DNA of 64,000 nucleotides from Nautilus pompilius (Eukaryota > Mollusca > Cephalopoda > Nautilida > Nautilidae). A program made the translations under genes and the position numbers. Below the pieces are notes generated by a model that was not told where the DNA came from, searched no databases, and saw nothing but the letters and a program-made list of their open reading frames with translations. This document shows positions 26,401-35,724 of the stretch, piece after piece. The number at the start of each line of letters is the position of its first letter. Positions within the stretch are counted from its first letter, which is position 1. Location of the stretch: contig JACATO010000046.1 in NCBI GenBank assembly GCA_018389105.1, forward strand, positions 124,001 to 188,000, written 5' to 3'.

Positions 26401-29400
26401 TTCCAAAAGGTGTTTCTTTTCTTTGTTGTTCCTTTAACAAAATGAAAGTCCTAACCGAATCCAATGAGTTGGTCCTCCAGCAATAATGACAGCCATAACA
26501 GAAGCTCTTCAGAAAGGAGGATGCACATTTACTGATGATGCTGGACTGACTTAAAGTTAAAAAAACTGTATAAATATTCCTTAGTTTTTGTCTGTTGCTT
26601 CATTTTCCTGCAGATTGATCTTGAATGAATATCAGAACACTGGCACTCATTCATACTACTGACATATTGTGCAAGAAATTATACCAGCTATTTCTTTATA
26701 TAAACTAGAAGAAAAATATGGACCCAAAAAAATTATTGGGTTTACATGGTATGTAATAAATATGTGCAAGTCTGTAATGGTTGAGCTAGATAAAGTATCA
26801 TTAGTAGTTATGCCACACCTGACTGCACCTTCCTATCTTAAGGTATCAACAGAAACACTATAGTTTGTAATTGAACAGTTTTTCCAAATGAGAAGCCATC
26901 ATGTTTCTTTTTATCTTTTTTTGTTTCTGTGCTATGGTATGTATTAGTTGTTTTTGCTGTTTACAAATAGCTTTGTCTACTAACCATTACCAGTAAGTGT
27001 AACTAATTTTGCTGCTGAAACACAAACTAGGTGATAACATTCAGTAGTGAGGTAGGAGGAACATTACTGGACGCTGGAGGAAGCAGTTATCTAAGGTGAC
27101 AACGCAACCACACCGTTTTAAACTCACAGCTGGAAGCTCAGCTTTATCAAATGTATAAAGAAGCATACAAAAGTGGCAGAAGTAAAATGCATACCTAAAT
27201 AAATATGAGGTTTCCAGATGGCACCAACTGCTTGCAAGCAGGGGAGGTTGGGGGTATATTCAGTGCCTACTACATAAAAAAAAAGAAGAGAGAATGTAGG
27301 AGAAATCGACAATGTTGACAAATTTTAGCTGATAGATAAATCTCTATGGCCAGACATGTAGCCCAATAATCAGCTTGTATTCTCACCAAAACTCAGAGAA
27401 ATGTGATCCTTGTTTTAACTAATCATCTACCAAATGGAAAAGGGCCACTGCAGTTTCAGGTGTGTTAACATTGTGTGAAAAAAACAGAGAGCGAATCAAT
27501 TACAAAAAAATATTAAAGAGCCATAATAGGGCTATTCGAAGAGATGGTGCAGGTGCGTGAGAGAGAGAGAGAGAGAAATAGAGAGCAGGATAATAATTAT
27601 TTGATCATTATTGCAGTTACAGGTAGAGTCTGATGAAATTTTGTAAGCTTGATCTACAAGAGGAAAGATGATGATAGCTTTTAGGAAATGATTAAGATGA
27701 AAGGAAAATCATTACCACCTCACCTCGGGTTCAGCTGGCCTCCAGTCTCGCTCGGTGTCCAAGATGGAATTTTAATTGTAGATGCTGCTGGTTTGACCAG
27801 TTTAAAAAAGAAGGGAAAAAAAAAAAGCAGAAGCCTTAGAAGAAGAAAAAGAAATGTATCATTCGTATGCTGGATACAGTAATGAAAGCTGATGCAGGCA
27901 GTCTATCTTCAGCAGTACAAAAGAAAAATCGTCTGGTTTGATTCAGTCTTTTGGATAATCAGCTTAACAAGATTGAAATTTTTTGATTTATGCTTTGAAC
28001 GTTTTCCTCAGTGATACTGACAAAGTTTCCCACAACAAGAGTAATTCCAGTTATCTACTGAACTGTGGTGGTTATTTCCATACTTTCCAGTCACCTAACA
28101 ACTTCAGCCTGAAAAGTCCAGGGTTTTGGGTGGGGTCCTGTACTGATTCACTGTTGAGAACCTTGGAATCTCTTACCAGTGCTGCTGTGTGATCAGATCA
28201 GTTCTGCTCTGCCGTCAGTGGAATACTAAGTCTCTCTCTCTCTCTCCCAACACAAAATCTGCATATCCATCATTCATTACACAAGGTGCATTTTACATCT
28301 TTGTAATCCGTAAGGCCGTCTCTCTACCCCTTTATGTATTTTTTTTTTTTATGCGGTGATAGTGGGTGCCGTTGCATCTGCAAGCTTCACGTTCACACAG
28401 GTTTTGTGTTTTGTCCCCGCCACCACCTTTTGTACTTTAGCTTCAGCTCGTATTCGCTAACATCCTGAAGGGGGCAGTTCTGGCTAGGTTTTGATGGATG
28501 GCGTCCGTTCACAGTGGTTTTGCAAAGGGCACTGCTTAGTGCGCAGCTTCACAAGCAGAGTGTCTTTAGACCAAGTCATTTCTGCAGTTTTGTAGATAGT
28601 TTATTTAAAACAGTAAAGATGCTTGTCTGGAGCACCCTGTCACGAAGAGAGTACGAGCGTGGGTAAAAAAAATTGGTAGTGCTGAGCTTGTGAGCATTTT
28701 CCCGATTCTTGGCAATTTAACATTTAGCTTCCTGGTTCTTAAATAAGTTACCAGGAGGAAACTTGGCTGGTTTCTTAGAGTGGAAGGCGTTGGGAGTGAA
28801 GAGATCAGATGTTTCAGGGGGGTGGGTGTGTGTTTGGAATGGTTGTCTGTCTTGAATTGATGCATTTAAGGTGTCTCTCATTTTTCTTTACTGTACATTT
28901 CAGATTAAATAACCCTGATATTTTTATGGTCATATTTCTCTCCCCACCAACCCTCTTTGCTGCATCAGAAAGCAAGATGTCAATGAACTCTGAAACTGCT
29001 CAAAATGAAGGAGAATATTTCAAGTGTTACCGATGTCCTCATGACTGAAGTAACTTGTGTTCAGTGATTCCTGGTAAAGTCCTAGCTGTTGTCTCTGGTG
29101 GGCTAAGAACTGCAGGCCCACGCAGCTTCTAAAAGTCACATTTTCTAATTTCTGGGGGCCATTAGATGTCAAGTATTTGCGGTGTAGGGCCCCGCTGCTA
29201 CGTCCATGGAGGCAGACAAACTTTTCAAACTGACAGGCCTGGTTTGGTGGTGGTACGAGACAGCTCTCTTTAACACTGATGGTGTGGGCAACTTCTCTGA
29301 TTAGTGCCCTCCTTCCTTTTAGCTTATGGCTGCACGGGCATTGGAAACTGGAGGGCTATGGGTTAAAGCCACACTAGCAGTTGGGTAGAGAAAAGTGAGG

Positions 29401-32400
29401 AGACCCAACTCTTGCCACCTGACACAGCAAATACCCATCGAGAACCAAAATGCAAGCATGTTGCAATACCACGGCACTGACTCAACCCCACCCACATTCC
29501 TCTATGTTTACTATTCCCACCTGTGTATCTGCTTGTTTTTTCTTTCAAGCTTCCATCTTTTTTAGCCTGCCTGTTTAAACAGGGATTTACATTTCTTTTT
29601 TCAAACTCTTTTAAAGCAGCCAACTGTACAAAATCTTGTACAAACAGCCAGCATTTTACACTCTACTCCAACATTTTCTGTTGGGTAACAGGCCCCATTT
29701 GTACGAAATTATTAACCCTTGCACGGCTGCTGTGCAAACATGAGAATAGACAAACTCGCCGGTGGTTTGAAGTATTTGTATTTTCCTTGTTGCCGCCACT
29801 TTTAGGCCATTATCTCCACTTGGCTTTTATTGTAGCAGCAGATAGTTTACGTTTGTTTTTTCTTAGTTATGGAGAAAGACCAAGGAGTCTTTGGCTGCCT
29901 AGTTCGGCCTATGGATGTCTTCATGGGAACACGATAGAAGTATTTAAAAATTTTAATATATTATTTATTTGTTTACTTATTCTTCTTTGGAAAGGTCTTG
30001 AAACAGAAGAGATCAGTGATTGGGAACCTCAAGAAGTTTGCATTTACTGTGAAGGCAAAATAAAATTTCCAGTAAGTAAAACGAAAGATTTAATAAGAAT
30101 TTTTTTTTCTCCTCCTCGCCATTGTGCTTATTGAATTCTTCATAAGATGACTTCATGTTATATGATGAAGGCAGATTGATGTATGGTCTTGGTGTGTCTC
30201 AGGGTTATATAAACATCTACTATAAATCTTCAGTAGCTGCTGCTTTTATTTAATGACCAACAAGAGAATGAACAATTCCAGAGTTTCAGACTTAATTTAT
30301 AATATCCAGATGACACTTTGCAGACCGTGTTTGCTGCTCACAGATACTCTAGCTAGTGCATAGTAATTTAACTACTTAAGATGAAGCTTATCCCAAGTCT
30401 GCCACTACATCACTGTCATTTTTACAACTTGGTTTTGATACCCGAGTTACTAGTCGCTGCACACCATCATCTTATGCGAAGTTACCCCGACAGGACAACG
30501 GGAAATCTACCAGAGGTTTACTGAAACTGTCACCCTTGAAATAAACATGTGACATCTTTGTCTCTGTGGTAAAGGAGGGAAAACTGGATTTTCTTATTAA
30601 GATTTCATTGATCCTTTAAACATCTGCGAAGAATGCTAGTCTCTATATGGTCAGGTCATGTGATAAAAAACCAAAAAATTAGCAACAAGAATTAGAATAG
30701 GTTGCTGCTGTACTACTTGGCACTGTTAAAAGACAACAGGACATCTATGATTAGCCAATAGCCAGCTGAGATCAAAGGGATTTAGTAGCATCAGATTTGC
30801 AATTTTCAATCCTTTTTTTTGTTCTAGGATAATTCTGTTTTAACTCTCTGAAACACACAAGATTTTACCTTACTTCCTGATAACCTGGAACCATCAGTTA
30901 GTATCTACAACTGGGTGTGTATTTAGTCAGCACACTCTTAATGTAAAACACGACAGCTGGAGCAATAAAGGGATTTGTCATTACAAAAGGTTATGTTAGT
31001 AAAGAGGGCGCTGTATGTCAGTGCTTATGGATCAGCCTGCCCTGAGTAATTCAGATTTCAGATGTGAAAGAGGGTGGTTGTATACAAGGGGTTAAAGAGG
31101 ATCCAAAGACTTGTCATCTTGTTGAAGCCTGAATATATTTTAATTCTAAGCCAGTGTTGACCAAAGTTGGGTTTTATGGTTAGAACACCAACAATCTTAC
31201 AATATAGGAAGGGGACTATAGGAAATTGGAAATTCTCTTCTGTTGATCAAGGCTCTAACTAAACTTCATGATTTACTTTACATTGTAGGATCCCCTGGAT
31301 CCAAATGAAGACAGTGACAGCTTGAAGGGAAATTCTGGTAAATTTTTTGTTTGTTTTGTTTAATATGGAAATCTACAAGTTGTAACATTGGAGCTACAAG
31401 TGGGATACTTGATAGGGCTCTCATCCTCTTTGTTGTAAAGGTCCCTTTGGCCAAGTGGTGTTTCTGTGATACATTGGACATAGCTGGGGTTGACAATTAG
31501 GGGGCAATCCACAGCGTCAATTTTACGCGTGGTGAGATGGTCAAATTTATCTTTTGAGCTGCCAAATTAATGGACTTTGCCTCAGGTTTACTCACAAAAG
31601 TTGGTGAGAGAAGATGTCGGCAGTGGCCTACCTCGAAGTTGTCAGCCTTGTGATTGACATATAAAGGTTTTGCTATTAGCTGGTTACTTACTTTTTAAAA
31701 TTTTTCTCTCTCTCTAGTTTTCAAATGTACACCGGAGCTTCTGCCATATTGTCCACAATATTACACAGGCAGCTTCGACGTCTCTCAGCCTCTAGACCTC
31801 AGTTCCAATGGCTACATTGACAGCGTGCCATCTCCTGGCAGCAGCTGGGAGCTTGATGCTGTTACAAAACCTCATGTTGAGCTAAAGATACCACATATCG
31901 TACTACAAGCAGGGTAAGTAAGTCTGAGTGGACTTTCACAAATCCCCAACTGTTCTCTCATTGTTACTGACACAGCAGGAATGCATATAATGTAATCATT
32001 CTGTATTTCACTGGTTTACTAGTTTGTTTTTTTTTTTTTGTAAAAATTTGTCTTTCTTATCATAATAATTAGTAGTTTATGGCCATGTGTATAATACTCA
32101 AGACATTTTTTGTTTTAGTTGTAGCTTCTTTTTTTTTTTTCCACAACAGATCAGTTGACCCCAGTTCTTTTCATAGTCTGTGGACTGTTTAAGATCATTG
32201 CCTAGTTGCTTGATGAAGTTGTTGGGGTCATCAGTTAGAGCCCAGGAGGTACAGCTATTATGCTACAGAATTCCATGGTGCTGTCTCCTTTGTAAAAGAT
32301 CCATTGATTCTCTATAAATTTTCAAACTGAGACCGCGCTATTAAAATCTGTCTGTGCTTTACAGAAACCTCAGCAAATATCTCGTCTACCTGGGATTTGC

Positions 32401-34168
32401 TGGGAGGTTCAGTCCCGAGAGGGCAGCACTGGAGTCTGGGCCTGAACCTTGATGATGGCAACAGGGGAAGTTTACCAAAGAAATGAGGGGTTATTAATTA
32501 GCCGCGGTTCCCCTGATGAGGTGTTGGTGGGGGGGAGCCCTGAGAAAGTACACTTTCTACGATGGTGGTCTTTATCTTTCTTGGTTGACTTTCAGAAAAT
32601 GTAAAAAGGACCACCTGCAGAACGGAAAAAAGGCCTACACCGAGGAGGAGCTGGTGACAGCCGTGAATGAGATCCGCAGTGGGAAACTGGGAACACGCAG
32701 GGCAGCTGTGTTGTATGGAATTCCACGCTCAACACTACGTAATAAAATATTCAAAATGGAATCAGAAGAGCAGCAGCAGCAGCAGATCAAAGGTGTTGAC
32801 CAGGAGTGTAGCGAAGACAGTCAGCACTCTGAGTCAATGGCAGCAACTCATGGCGGAGACATGCTGCATCTGCAATCATACTCAGTATATTATCCGTCTA
32901 TGTCAAGCATCGTACCTTTTCATCATGAACTTCTGCAGAAGAACGAAGATGACTGGGAGAAAAAGCTTGAGCAGATCCGACGCAAGCATAATCTGAACAG
33001 TTCCAGCCAGAAAGTGGAAAAGCAGCAGCAGCAGCAGCAGCAGCCGCCGGGTGGGCCAGGTAGCGAACTCAGACTGCCACTGCTCCACAACCTGGTGCGC
33101 AGGATGGCTGAGCAGCGCCTCCTGCTGGAGCAGAGCACTTCACACTTGCGGTCACCTGCTGCCTTGGAGACGCATCACCACCAAGAGGCAAACTGTCCAC
33201 AGGCTGATCCCACCCAGTCTTGCAATGTGTCCCTAAAAATTCCGTCCTACAGGCCCGCCAAGGCCCAGAACACGATTGACGCGAGCAGCAGCAGCAGTGA
33301 GGGTGTGACAGGCCACCGGTCTTACGAGAGCGGCAGGATCGGCGAAGCGCTCAAGGACATCATCGTGAAGACGATATCGGAGAAGGTCTATAAGAGGAAG
33401 CAGCTGGGCGAGTCGCTGCTGCTCGGCACCCGCACCCAGGACGAAAACCACCCCAGCAAGAACTGCAGAACGTACGTGGATCCTTCCTCTCCATCATCCT
33501 CCCTCGCTGCCATGCCCCACCCAAACAAGAGATTCAAGAAGTCCCCCATTACCGACAGGAAAGATGACTCCTCTTCGCTCAGGGTTCCAGTGAAGAAGAC
33601 TCGTCCAAAGCGCGGCCAGTACCGCAAGTACAACAGCCAGCTGCTGATGGAGGCCGTGCGGGCCGTCCAGCGTGGGGAGATGAGCGTGCACCGCGCCGGC
33701 AGCTACTACGGCGTGCCGCACTCCACTCTTGAGTACAAGGTGAAGGAGCGGCACCTGCTGAGACAGAAGAAACTGAAGGAATCCCAAGTGCAGAAGGACG
33801 CGAGCAGTGGGGCCTCATCCGAGGATTCCAGCAACACGAACCCTCCGGCTCCGAGCACCGCCGACATGTCCGCGAAGTCGGAGAAACCGAGCAATAGCGG
33901 GGGGGCAAAATTCAGCTGCAAGCCCCTGACCCTGCCCTGGCTCCAGCCCTATGCTAACGGCAGCCCCCAGTATGACGGTACCGGCATGAACTTCTTCAGC
34001 AGCAGCTTCGCGCTGAGCACCCCCGCCTCGGAGCTCCTGCGCAAGCTCCAGCACAAAGTACAGAACAAATCAAATTCCTTCGCTCAGGACAGTAACTTTC
34101 TCGCTGGGAACCTCCACCGACCGAACGGCATGGGTTCGTTGGGCGGTAGCTTTCTTTTCATTAACTAA
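780..34168 (+). CDS. E93: E93 / Mblk-1 / LCOR-family psq-HTH transcription factor (6 coding exons)
   Basis: Joined exons 780-873, 25413-25481, 29995-30071, 31289-31337, 31718-31913 and 32596-34168 give 685 residues plus TAA, with every phase matching. Residues 1-80 match the vertebrate LCOR/LCORL N-terminal domain: a [13 protein letters not shown] block, G-L-E-T-I followed by exactly 22 residues to a Cys as in LCOR, then EISDW and C-I-Y-C. Residues 121-125 are PLDLS, a CtBP-docking motif. The first psq helix-turn-helix is about 173-215 ([22 protein letters not shown]) and the second about 500-552 ([19 protein letters not shown]), preceded by a basic, NLS-like run. Between them lie two poly-Q runs, the block [15 protein letters not shown] and the block [13 protein letters not shown] (from about 412), which I recall from E93-type proteins. 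The family are nuclear DNA-binding regulators; insect E93 is the ecdysone-induced adult specifier, and LCOR is a nuclear-receptor corepressor. The function here is inferred from family. Start choice: the ATG at 780 begins the conserved block. The name could equally be given as LCOR-like. Confidence 0.92.
850..1800. promoter_or_regulatory. CpG-rich stretch around the 5' end of the E93-like gene
   Basis: This part of the window is visibly GC- and CpG-rich compared with the AT-rich remainder, and has many short C/G runs (for example 1014-1024, 1386-1392 and 1420-1432), tandem GGAC (1275-1290) and CCCT (1355-1373) tracts and a GGTCG run near 1742-1755. It starts inside exon 1 and covers the beginning of intron 1. 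Such a block at the 5' end of a developmental regulator is promoter-like; the function is inferred from composition only. Confidence 0.45.
2718..2764. repeat. compound (CTA)n(AAT)n microsatellite
   Basis: About eight CTA units run directly into about nine AAT units. Intronic, with no coding role. Confidence 0.95.
4010..4844 (+). repeat. left arm of a 2.4 kb long inverted repeat
   Basis: The 835 bp from 4010 (AGTTCCTGCACAG) to 4844 (ACAGGTTGGT) is the near-perfect reverse complement of 5631-6456. Only a few substitutions and single-base indels separate the arms, for example GCACTAAT versus GCACTAAAT and the GGTGGGGGTG versus GGCGGCG region, so they look a few percent diverged at most. No transposase or known repeat family is recognised inside the arm. 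An open frame on the minus strand (4213-4485) is not preserved in the other arm. Confidence 0.95.
5281..5430 (-). mobile_element. LINE remnant (CR1/L2/jockey-type reverse transcriptase C-terminal end)
   Basis: On the minus strand it reads [15 protein letters not shown], then [12 protein letters not shown], a stop and frame loss, and [10 protein letters not shown]. This is the characteristic K-V-Q-R-R-x-T-K-M-I ... R-L-x-x-L-x-L-x-x-L-E-x-R-R-x-R-G-D-L-I-x-x-[FY]-K-I segment that follows the polymerase domain in CR1/L2/jockey-like LINEs. Inactive, and located in the spacer between the inverted-repeat arms. Confidence 0.8.
5631..6456 (-). repeat. right arm of the long inverted repeat
   Basis: Reverse complement of 4010-4844. 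It begins ACCAACCTGT and ends TGCAGGAACT, directly followed by a T run. The two arms enclose a 786 bp spacer. The inner and outer limits are sharp on both sides. Confidence 0.95.
8480..8720. repeat. dispersed repeat, copy 1 (about 230 bp)
   Basis: Shares an ordered series of blocks with 18340-18570 and 30866-31098: TATTTGGTCAG, AACACACAGGGTTGGAGC, GGATTTGTCATCACAAAGG, GAGG...CTGTGTCAT, AAGTAATGCAGATTT and a terminal GTATACAGTGGGTTAA. It is short, non-coding and the same size each time, so it is SINE- or MITE-like. No tRNA-like promoter boxes or terminal inverted repeats were seen. Confidence 0.7.
14200..14395 (+). mobile_element. possible tRNA-derived SINE remnant
   Basis: The order GTCAATGGTCTAGGAGTTTTACTACTAA then TTTGATTCCCAGTGGGGC resembles decayed A and B boxes of a tRNA gene, followed by about 110 bp and a short AT-rich tail with AATAAAG. 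No clean target-site duplication is seen, so this is tentative. Confidence 0.35.
15135..15158. repeat. (GT)n microsatellite
   Basis: Twelve GT units in intron 1. A second shorter GT/TA compound tract lies at about 15418-15444. Confidence 0.95.
15541..15840 (+). mobile_element. SINE-like remnants
   Basis: TTGATTAGACAATTGGACTGGC and GAGTTCAATTCTTGC are spaced like tRNA A and B boxes near 15558-15603. A second block (about 15711-15830) shares GTGGATAACNGTGGCA-type sequence and a following CCAGG with about 62025-62160, so it is probably another SINE copy. Both are diverged. Confidence 0.35.
15881..16330 (+). mobile_element. LINE reverse-transcriptase remnant
   Basis: Two diagnostic polymerase motifs of CR1/jockey-like LINEs are present in different frames. 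At 15881 the frame reads [12 protein letters not shown] (motif A). At 16156 it reads [13 protein letters not shown] (motif C, the YADD catalytic box) followed by [10 protein letters not shown]. Stops and frameshifts show that it is dead. It has the same orientation as the host gene. Confidence 0.8.
16364..17402 (-). mobile_element. degenerate Tc1/mariner element
   Basis: Minus-strand fragments read [14 protein letters not shown] (the W-x-x-V-x-[FW]-x-D-E-S region before the DDE core), then [14 protein letters not shown], and at the C-terminus [19 protein letters not shown], the typical Tc1 ending. The ends are imperfect inverted repeats: CAGTGGCTGGTGACC next to TA at 16362, and the complement of AATAAAGTGGGCAGCC near 17380-17395. 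Several frames are broken, so it is inactive. The right boundary is approximate. Confidence 0.8.
18340..18572. repeat. dispersed repeat, copy 2
   Basis: Same block order as 8480-8720. It carries the blocks TTTTACCTTAATTA, CCTGACCAGCCTGGAAGC, TTGGAGCAATGATTTGTC, CATAAAAGGTTAT and a terminal GGAGGGTTAA. It is diverged from the other copies, so the family is not recent. Confidence 0.65.
21662..21706. repeat. (TTA)n microsatellite
   Basis: About fifteen uninterrupted TTA units in intron 1. Confidence 0.97.
22629..22671. repeat. (CA)n microsatellite
   Basis: About twenty CA units with one CC interruption. Confidence 0.97.
23169..23466 (+). repeat. 300 bp (CT)n polypyrimidine tract
   Basis: Nearly 300 bp of C and T only, mainly CTCTCT broken by CCCCAT and TTCC spacers at irregular intervals (minisatellite-like variants such as CTCTTTCCCCATCT). 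The transcribed sense RNA would be pure pyrimidine. Long open frames here are artefacts of composition. Confidence 0.97.
25413..25481 (+). CDS. E93: E93-like exon 2
   Basis: A 69 bp exon between a pyrimidine-rich acceptor (CTTTTCCAG) and a GTAAGT donor, entered in phase 1 and left in phase 1. It completes G32 and encodes residues 33-54 ([18 protein letters not shown]...). The distance from the invariant Gly to the next Cys equals that of human LCOR, where FESILEGLYGP occupies this place. It is too short to be called from open reading frame alone; spacing, phase and splice sites carry the call. Confidence 0.8.
25482..29994 (+). other. E93-like intron 2
   Basis: A 4.5 kb phase-1 intron. It contains an unexplained 139-codon open frame on the minus strand (25590-26009), a stretch near 26460-26540 reminiscent of Tc1 termini, and an exon-like segment near 28975-29090; none is firm. 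Nothing else is recognisable. Confidence 0.7.
29995..30071 (+). CDS. E93: E93-like exon 3
   Basis: Encodes Cys55 (split codon) and residues 56-80, [20 protein letters not shown] and five more residues. The acceptor is GGAAAG and the donor is CCA|GTAAGT, so it leaves in phase 0. The pattern C-x-E-x-E-E-[IL]-[ST]-D-W followed by C-x-x-C matches the LCOR/E93 N-terminal domain, probably a small metal-binding fold together with the exon 1 cysteines (inference). Confidence 0.9.
30072..31288 (+). other. E93-like intron 3
   Basis: A 1.2 kb phase-0 intron whose centre (about 30866-31098) is the third copy of the dispersed repeat also found in intron 1. No coding sequence is visible. Confidence 0.75.
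30866..31098. repeat. dispersed repeat, copy 3
   Basis: Shares with copies 1 and 2 the blocks TTTTACCTTA, CCTGATAACCTGGAAC, AGCTGGAGCAAT, GGATTTGTCATTACAAAAGG, CTGTATGTCA, GAGTAATTCAGATTT and GTATACAAGGGGTTAAA. It lies in intron 3 in the same orientation as the other two. Confidence 0.7.
31289..31337 (+). CDS. E93: E93-like exon 4 (acidic mini-exon)
   Basis: A 49 bp exon (acceptor ATTGTAG, donor TCTG|GTAAAT) encoding residues 81-96, [16 protein letters not shown], then one base. It enters in phase 0 and leaves in phase 1, exactly as its neighbours require. It is low-complexity and acidic with no known domain. Because phases force either this exon or another of the same phase between exons 3 and 5, it is likely real, but it could be alternatively used. 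Confidence 0.75.
31338..31717 (+). other. E93-like intron 4
   Basis: A 380 bp phase-1 intron (GTAAAT...CTCTCTAG) with a poly-T/CT polypyrimidine tract before the acceptor. Nothing else is seen. Confidence 0.75.
31718..31913 (+). CDS. E93: E93-like exon 5 with CtBP-binding motif
   Basis: A 196 bp exon after a (CT)n-rich acceptor (TCTCTCTCTAG) with donor GCAGG|GTAAGT, phase 1 to phase 2, residues 97-161. It contains [14 protein letters not shown] is the consensus recognised by the CtBP corepressor and is found in LCOR and in insect E93. The end, [13 protein letters not shown], resembles the K-I-P stretches of LCOR-family proteins. Confidence 0.9.
31914..32595 (+). other. E93-like intron 5
   Basis: A 682 bp phase-2 intron (GTAAGT...TTTCAG). 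The end of it is open in the exon 6 frame from 32516, so retention would give a shortened protein starting just before psq domain 1. No repeats are recognised except T runs. Confidence 0.75.
32596..34168 (+). CDS. E93: E93-like exon 6 (both psq helix-turn-helix domains, stop)
   Basis: A 1573 bp terminal exon starting after TTTCAG; its first base completes Gly162 and it encodes residues 163-685 to TAA at 34166-34168. It carries psq domain 1 near its start, Q305-Q311, the conserved leucine-rich block [15 protein letters not shown], the [13 protein letters not shown] block, psq domain 2 and a Ser/Pro-rich tail. An open frame also runs upstream to an ATG at 32516, but the splice acceptor and phase show that this upstream part is intron. 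The GC content and coding density are far above the flanking introns. Confidence 0.95.
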
Positions 34169-34903
34169 ACTCGTCGACACTACAAGTATTTTTTTTCATT
34201 TGTCAAACCGGAAGCTGCCCCCACACGGCTCCCGGTCCCCCACACAAACATACCCTGGAACAACACCAGTGAGGGGAGGGGTTGGTCTCTTCTTTTTTTG
34301 CTTGTTGATGATCTCTTGTGGGCCGTATGGCTCAGTGTTATCGGTTTGATATAGACGTGGCCCCAGTAAGAGAGTGTGCAATGTAACTTATCGTCGTCGT
34401 CTGTTATCAACAATAAGCAAACAATATCACTTCAGTAACCCCACCAGTAGGCCCCTTCCCTCGTCGCTTATCAATTCCTCCTCCTCTCTATAAACAAACA
34501 GAAAAAGCTGTTGGTTTCTTTACCTTGTACATTATTAAATACCTGGAAATTTTAAACATTCTGTCTAAATGCAAAATGAAGACATTTTGTTCATTTTTTG
34601 CATTATTAAATTCTGTTTTCATTACCTGGTGGGATCCTATATATGTAGAATGTAAGCATCAGTTGGATTTGGAGTCAGATGTCTTTTGGCGTTCACCCTA
34701 TATCCTTTTAAAACACACAGCACCGCGCTGATGTGGAGAAAAGCTCTCTATCGACTGAAGAAATTAAATTTTACTGTGATATTGTTTGTTTACTTTTGTT
34801 AATCCCGACTGACCATAAAGCAGCGTTGCGTTTCTTCCGCCCCCCTGCTCAGTGAGTACCTGAGTGTTTCGGTGTCCTTTCGCTGTTTGACAGCGAGGCT
34901 TGT

Positions 34904-34934
34904 GTCAGTCAGTCAGTCAGTCAGTCAGTCAGTG
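34904..34934. repeat. (GTCA)n microsatellite
   Basis: About seven to eight GTCA units, probably within the 3' UTR of the E93-like gene. Confidence 0.95.
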
Positions 34935-35648
34935 TGTATCCGTGAATTGTCATCTGCTTCTGTCCACCATTTCCTTCTTGGACTCTTGTGAAGCAACCAG
35001 ACCGTTTGGATGCTACAGAATCCTTTAAAATTTATGCTTTTTTGGGGGGGGTGGGGGGTGGTTGACAGGGTTAATGGGATCTGTGACTGAGGTAGCATGT
35101 CATTGATTTTGGCATAAGTACCATCATGCCAATACTTTCTCCGGTGCTGTCTAACACATACACAGCCTGCTCAGATCTTTGGCACCTCATTCTAGTTTAA
35201 GTAGCTGGAACCTTTTTATTTCTGTCTGTCTCTCTATTTAATTTACTGAAACTTAGTTAGATGTGTAAATACTGATGTAGCCACCTCTTCTCCAGGGCTG
35301 ACTGAAGAGTCAGACTCATATCCAACAAAATCCTTGGTGTCTCGTTTTCATTTTAGCTATTGGAAGAGACCTCCAAACTGAGTGTTCTCGCAGGTGGACC
35401 CACAAATTCACCTACCATTCCTTGCCTATATTTCATTCCACAAGCGCTCTCTGTGGAGGAATTTGTTGTGTTGTTATTTTATTTTTTGTGTCTTGTAGAT
35501 AAAGGTGTCAAAGCTTTTATCTCTCTGTCACAAACACACAAACACATGCATGTTGAGACCTAGGCTGGACTGTATGAGATGTCTGTCACATGTTTGTCTT
35601 CTCATGCAGTTCCTAATCTGGTTATAAGTAGAAAATGAAAGGCAATGA

Positions 35649-35654
35649 AATAAA
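35649..35654 (+). terminator. candidate polyadenylation signal of the E93-like gene
   Basis: A canonical AATAAA 1.48 kb after the stop codon and 70 bp before the Tc1-like insertion. ATTAAA variants occur earlier, near 34534 and 34763. In AT-rich sequence such hexamers are frequent, so the assignment is weak. Confidence 0.25.
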
Positions 35655-35724
35655 TCCCTTAATTCAGTTATTCTTATTTCCCCTACCACTACTGGACTAA
35701 CCACTTTATGCTAATAAAAATATG

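Noticed and set aside
32516-34168. Single-exon E93 protein starting at the ATG at 32516
   Set aside because: Residues before the KCKKDHL block are not conserved, a TTTCAG acceptor at 32595 fits the phase of the upstream exon, and the family has the N-terminal domain found in exons 1-5.
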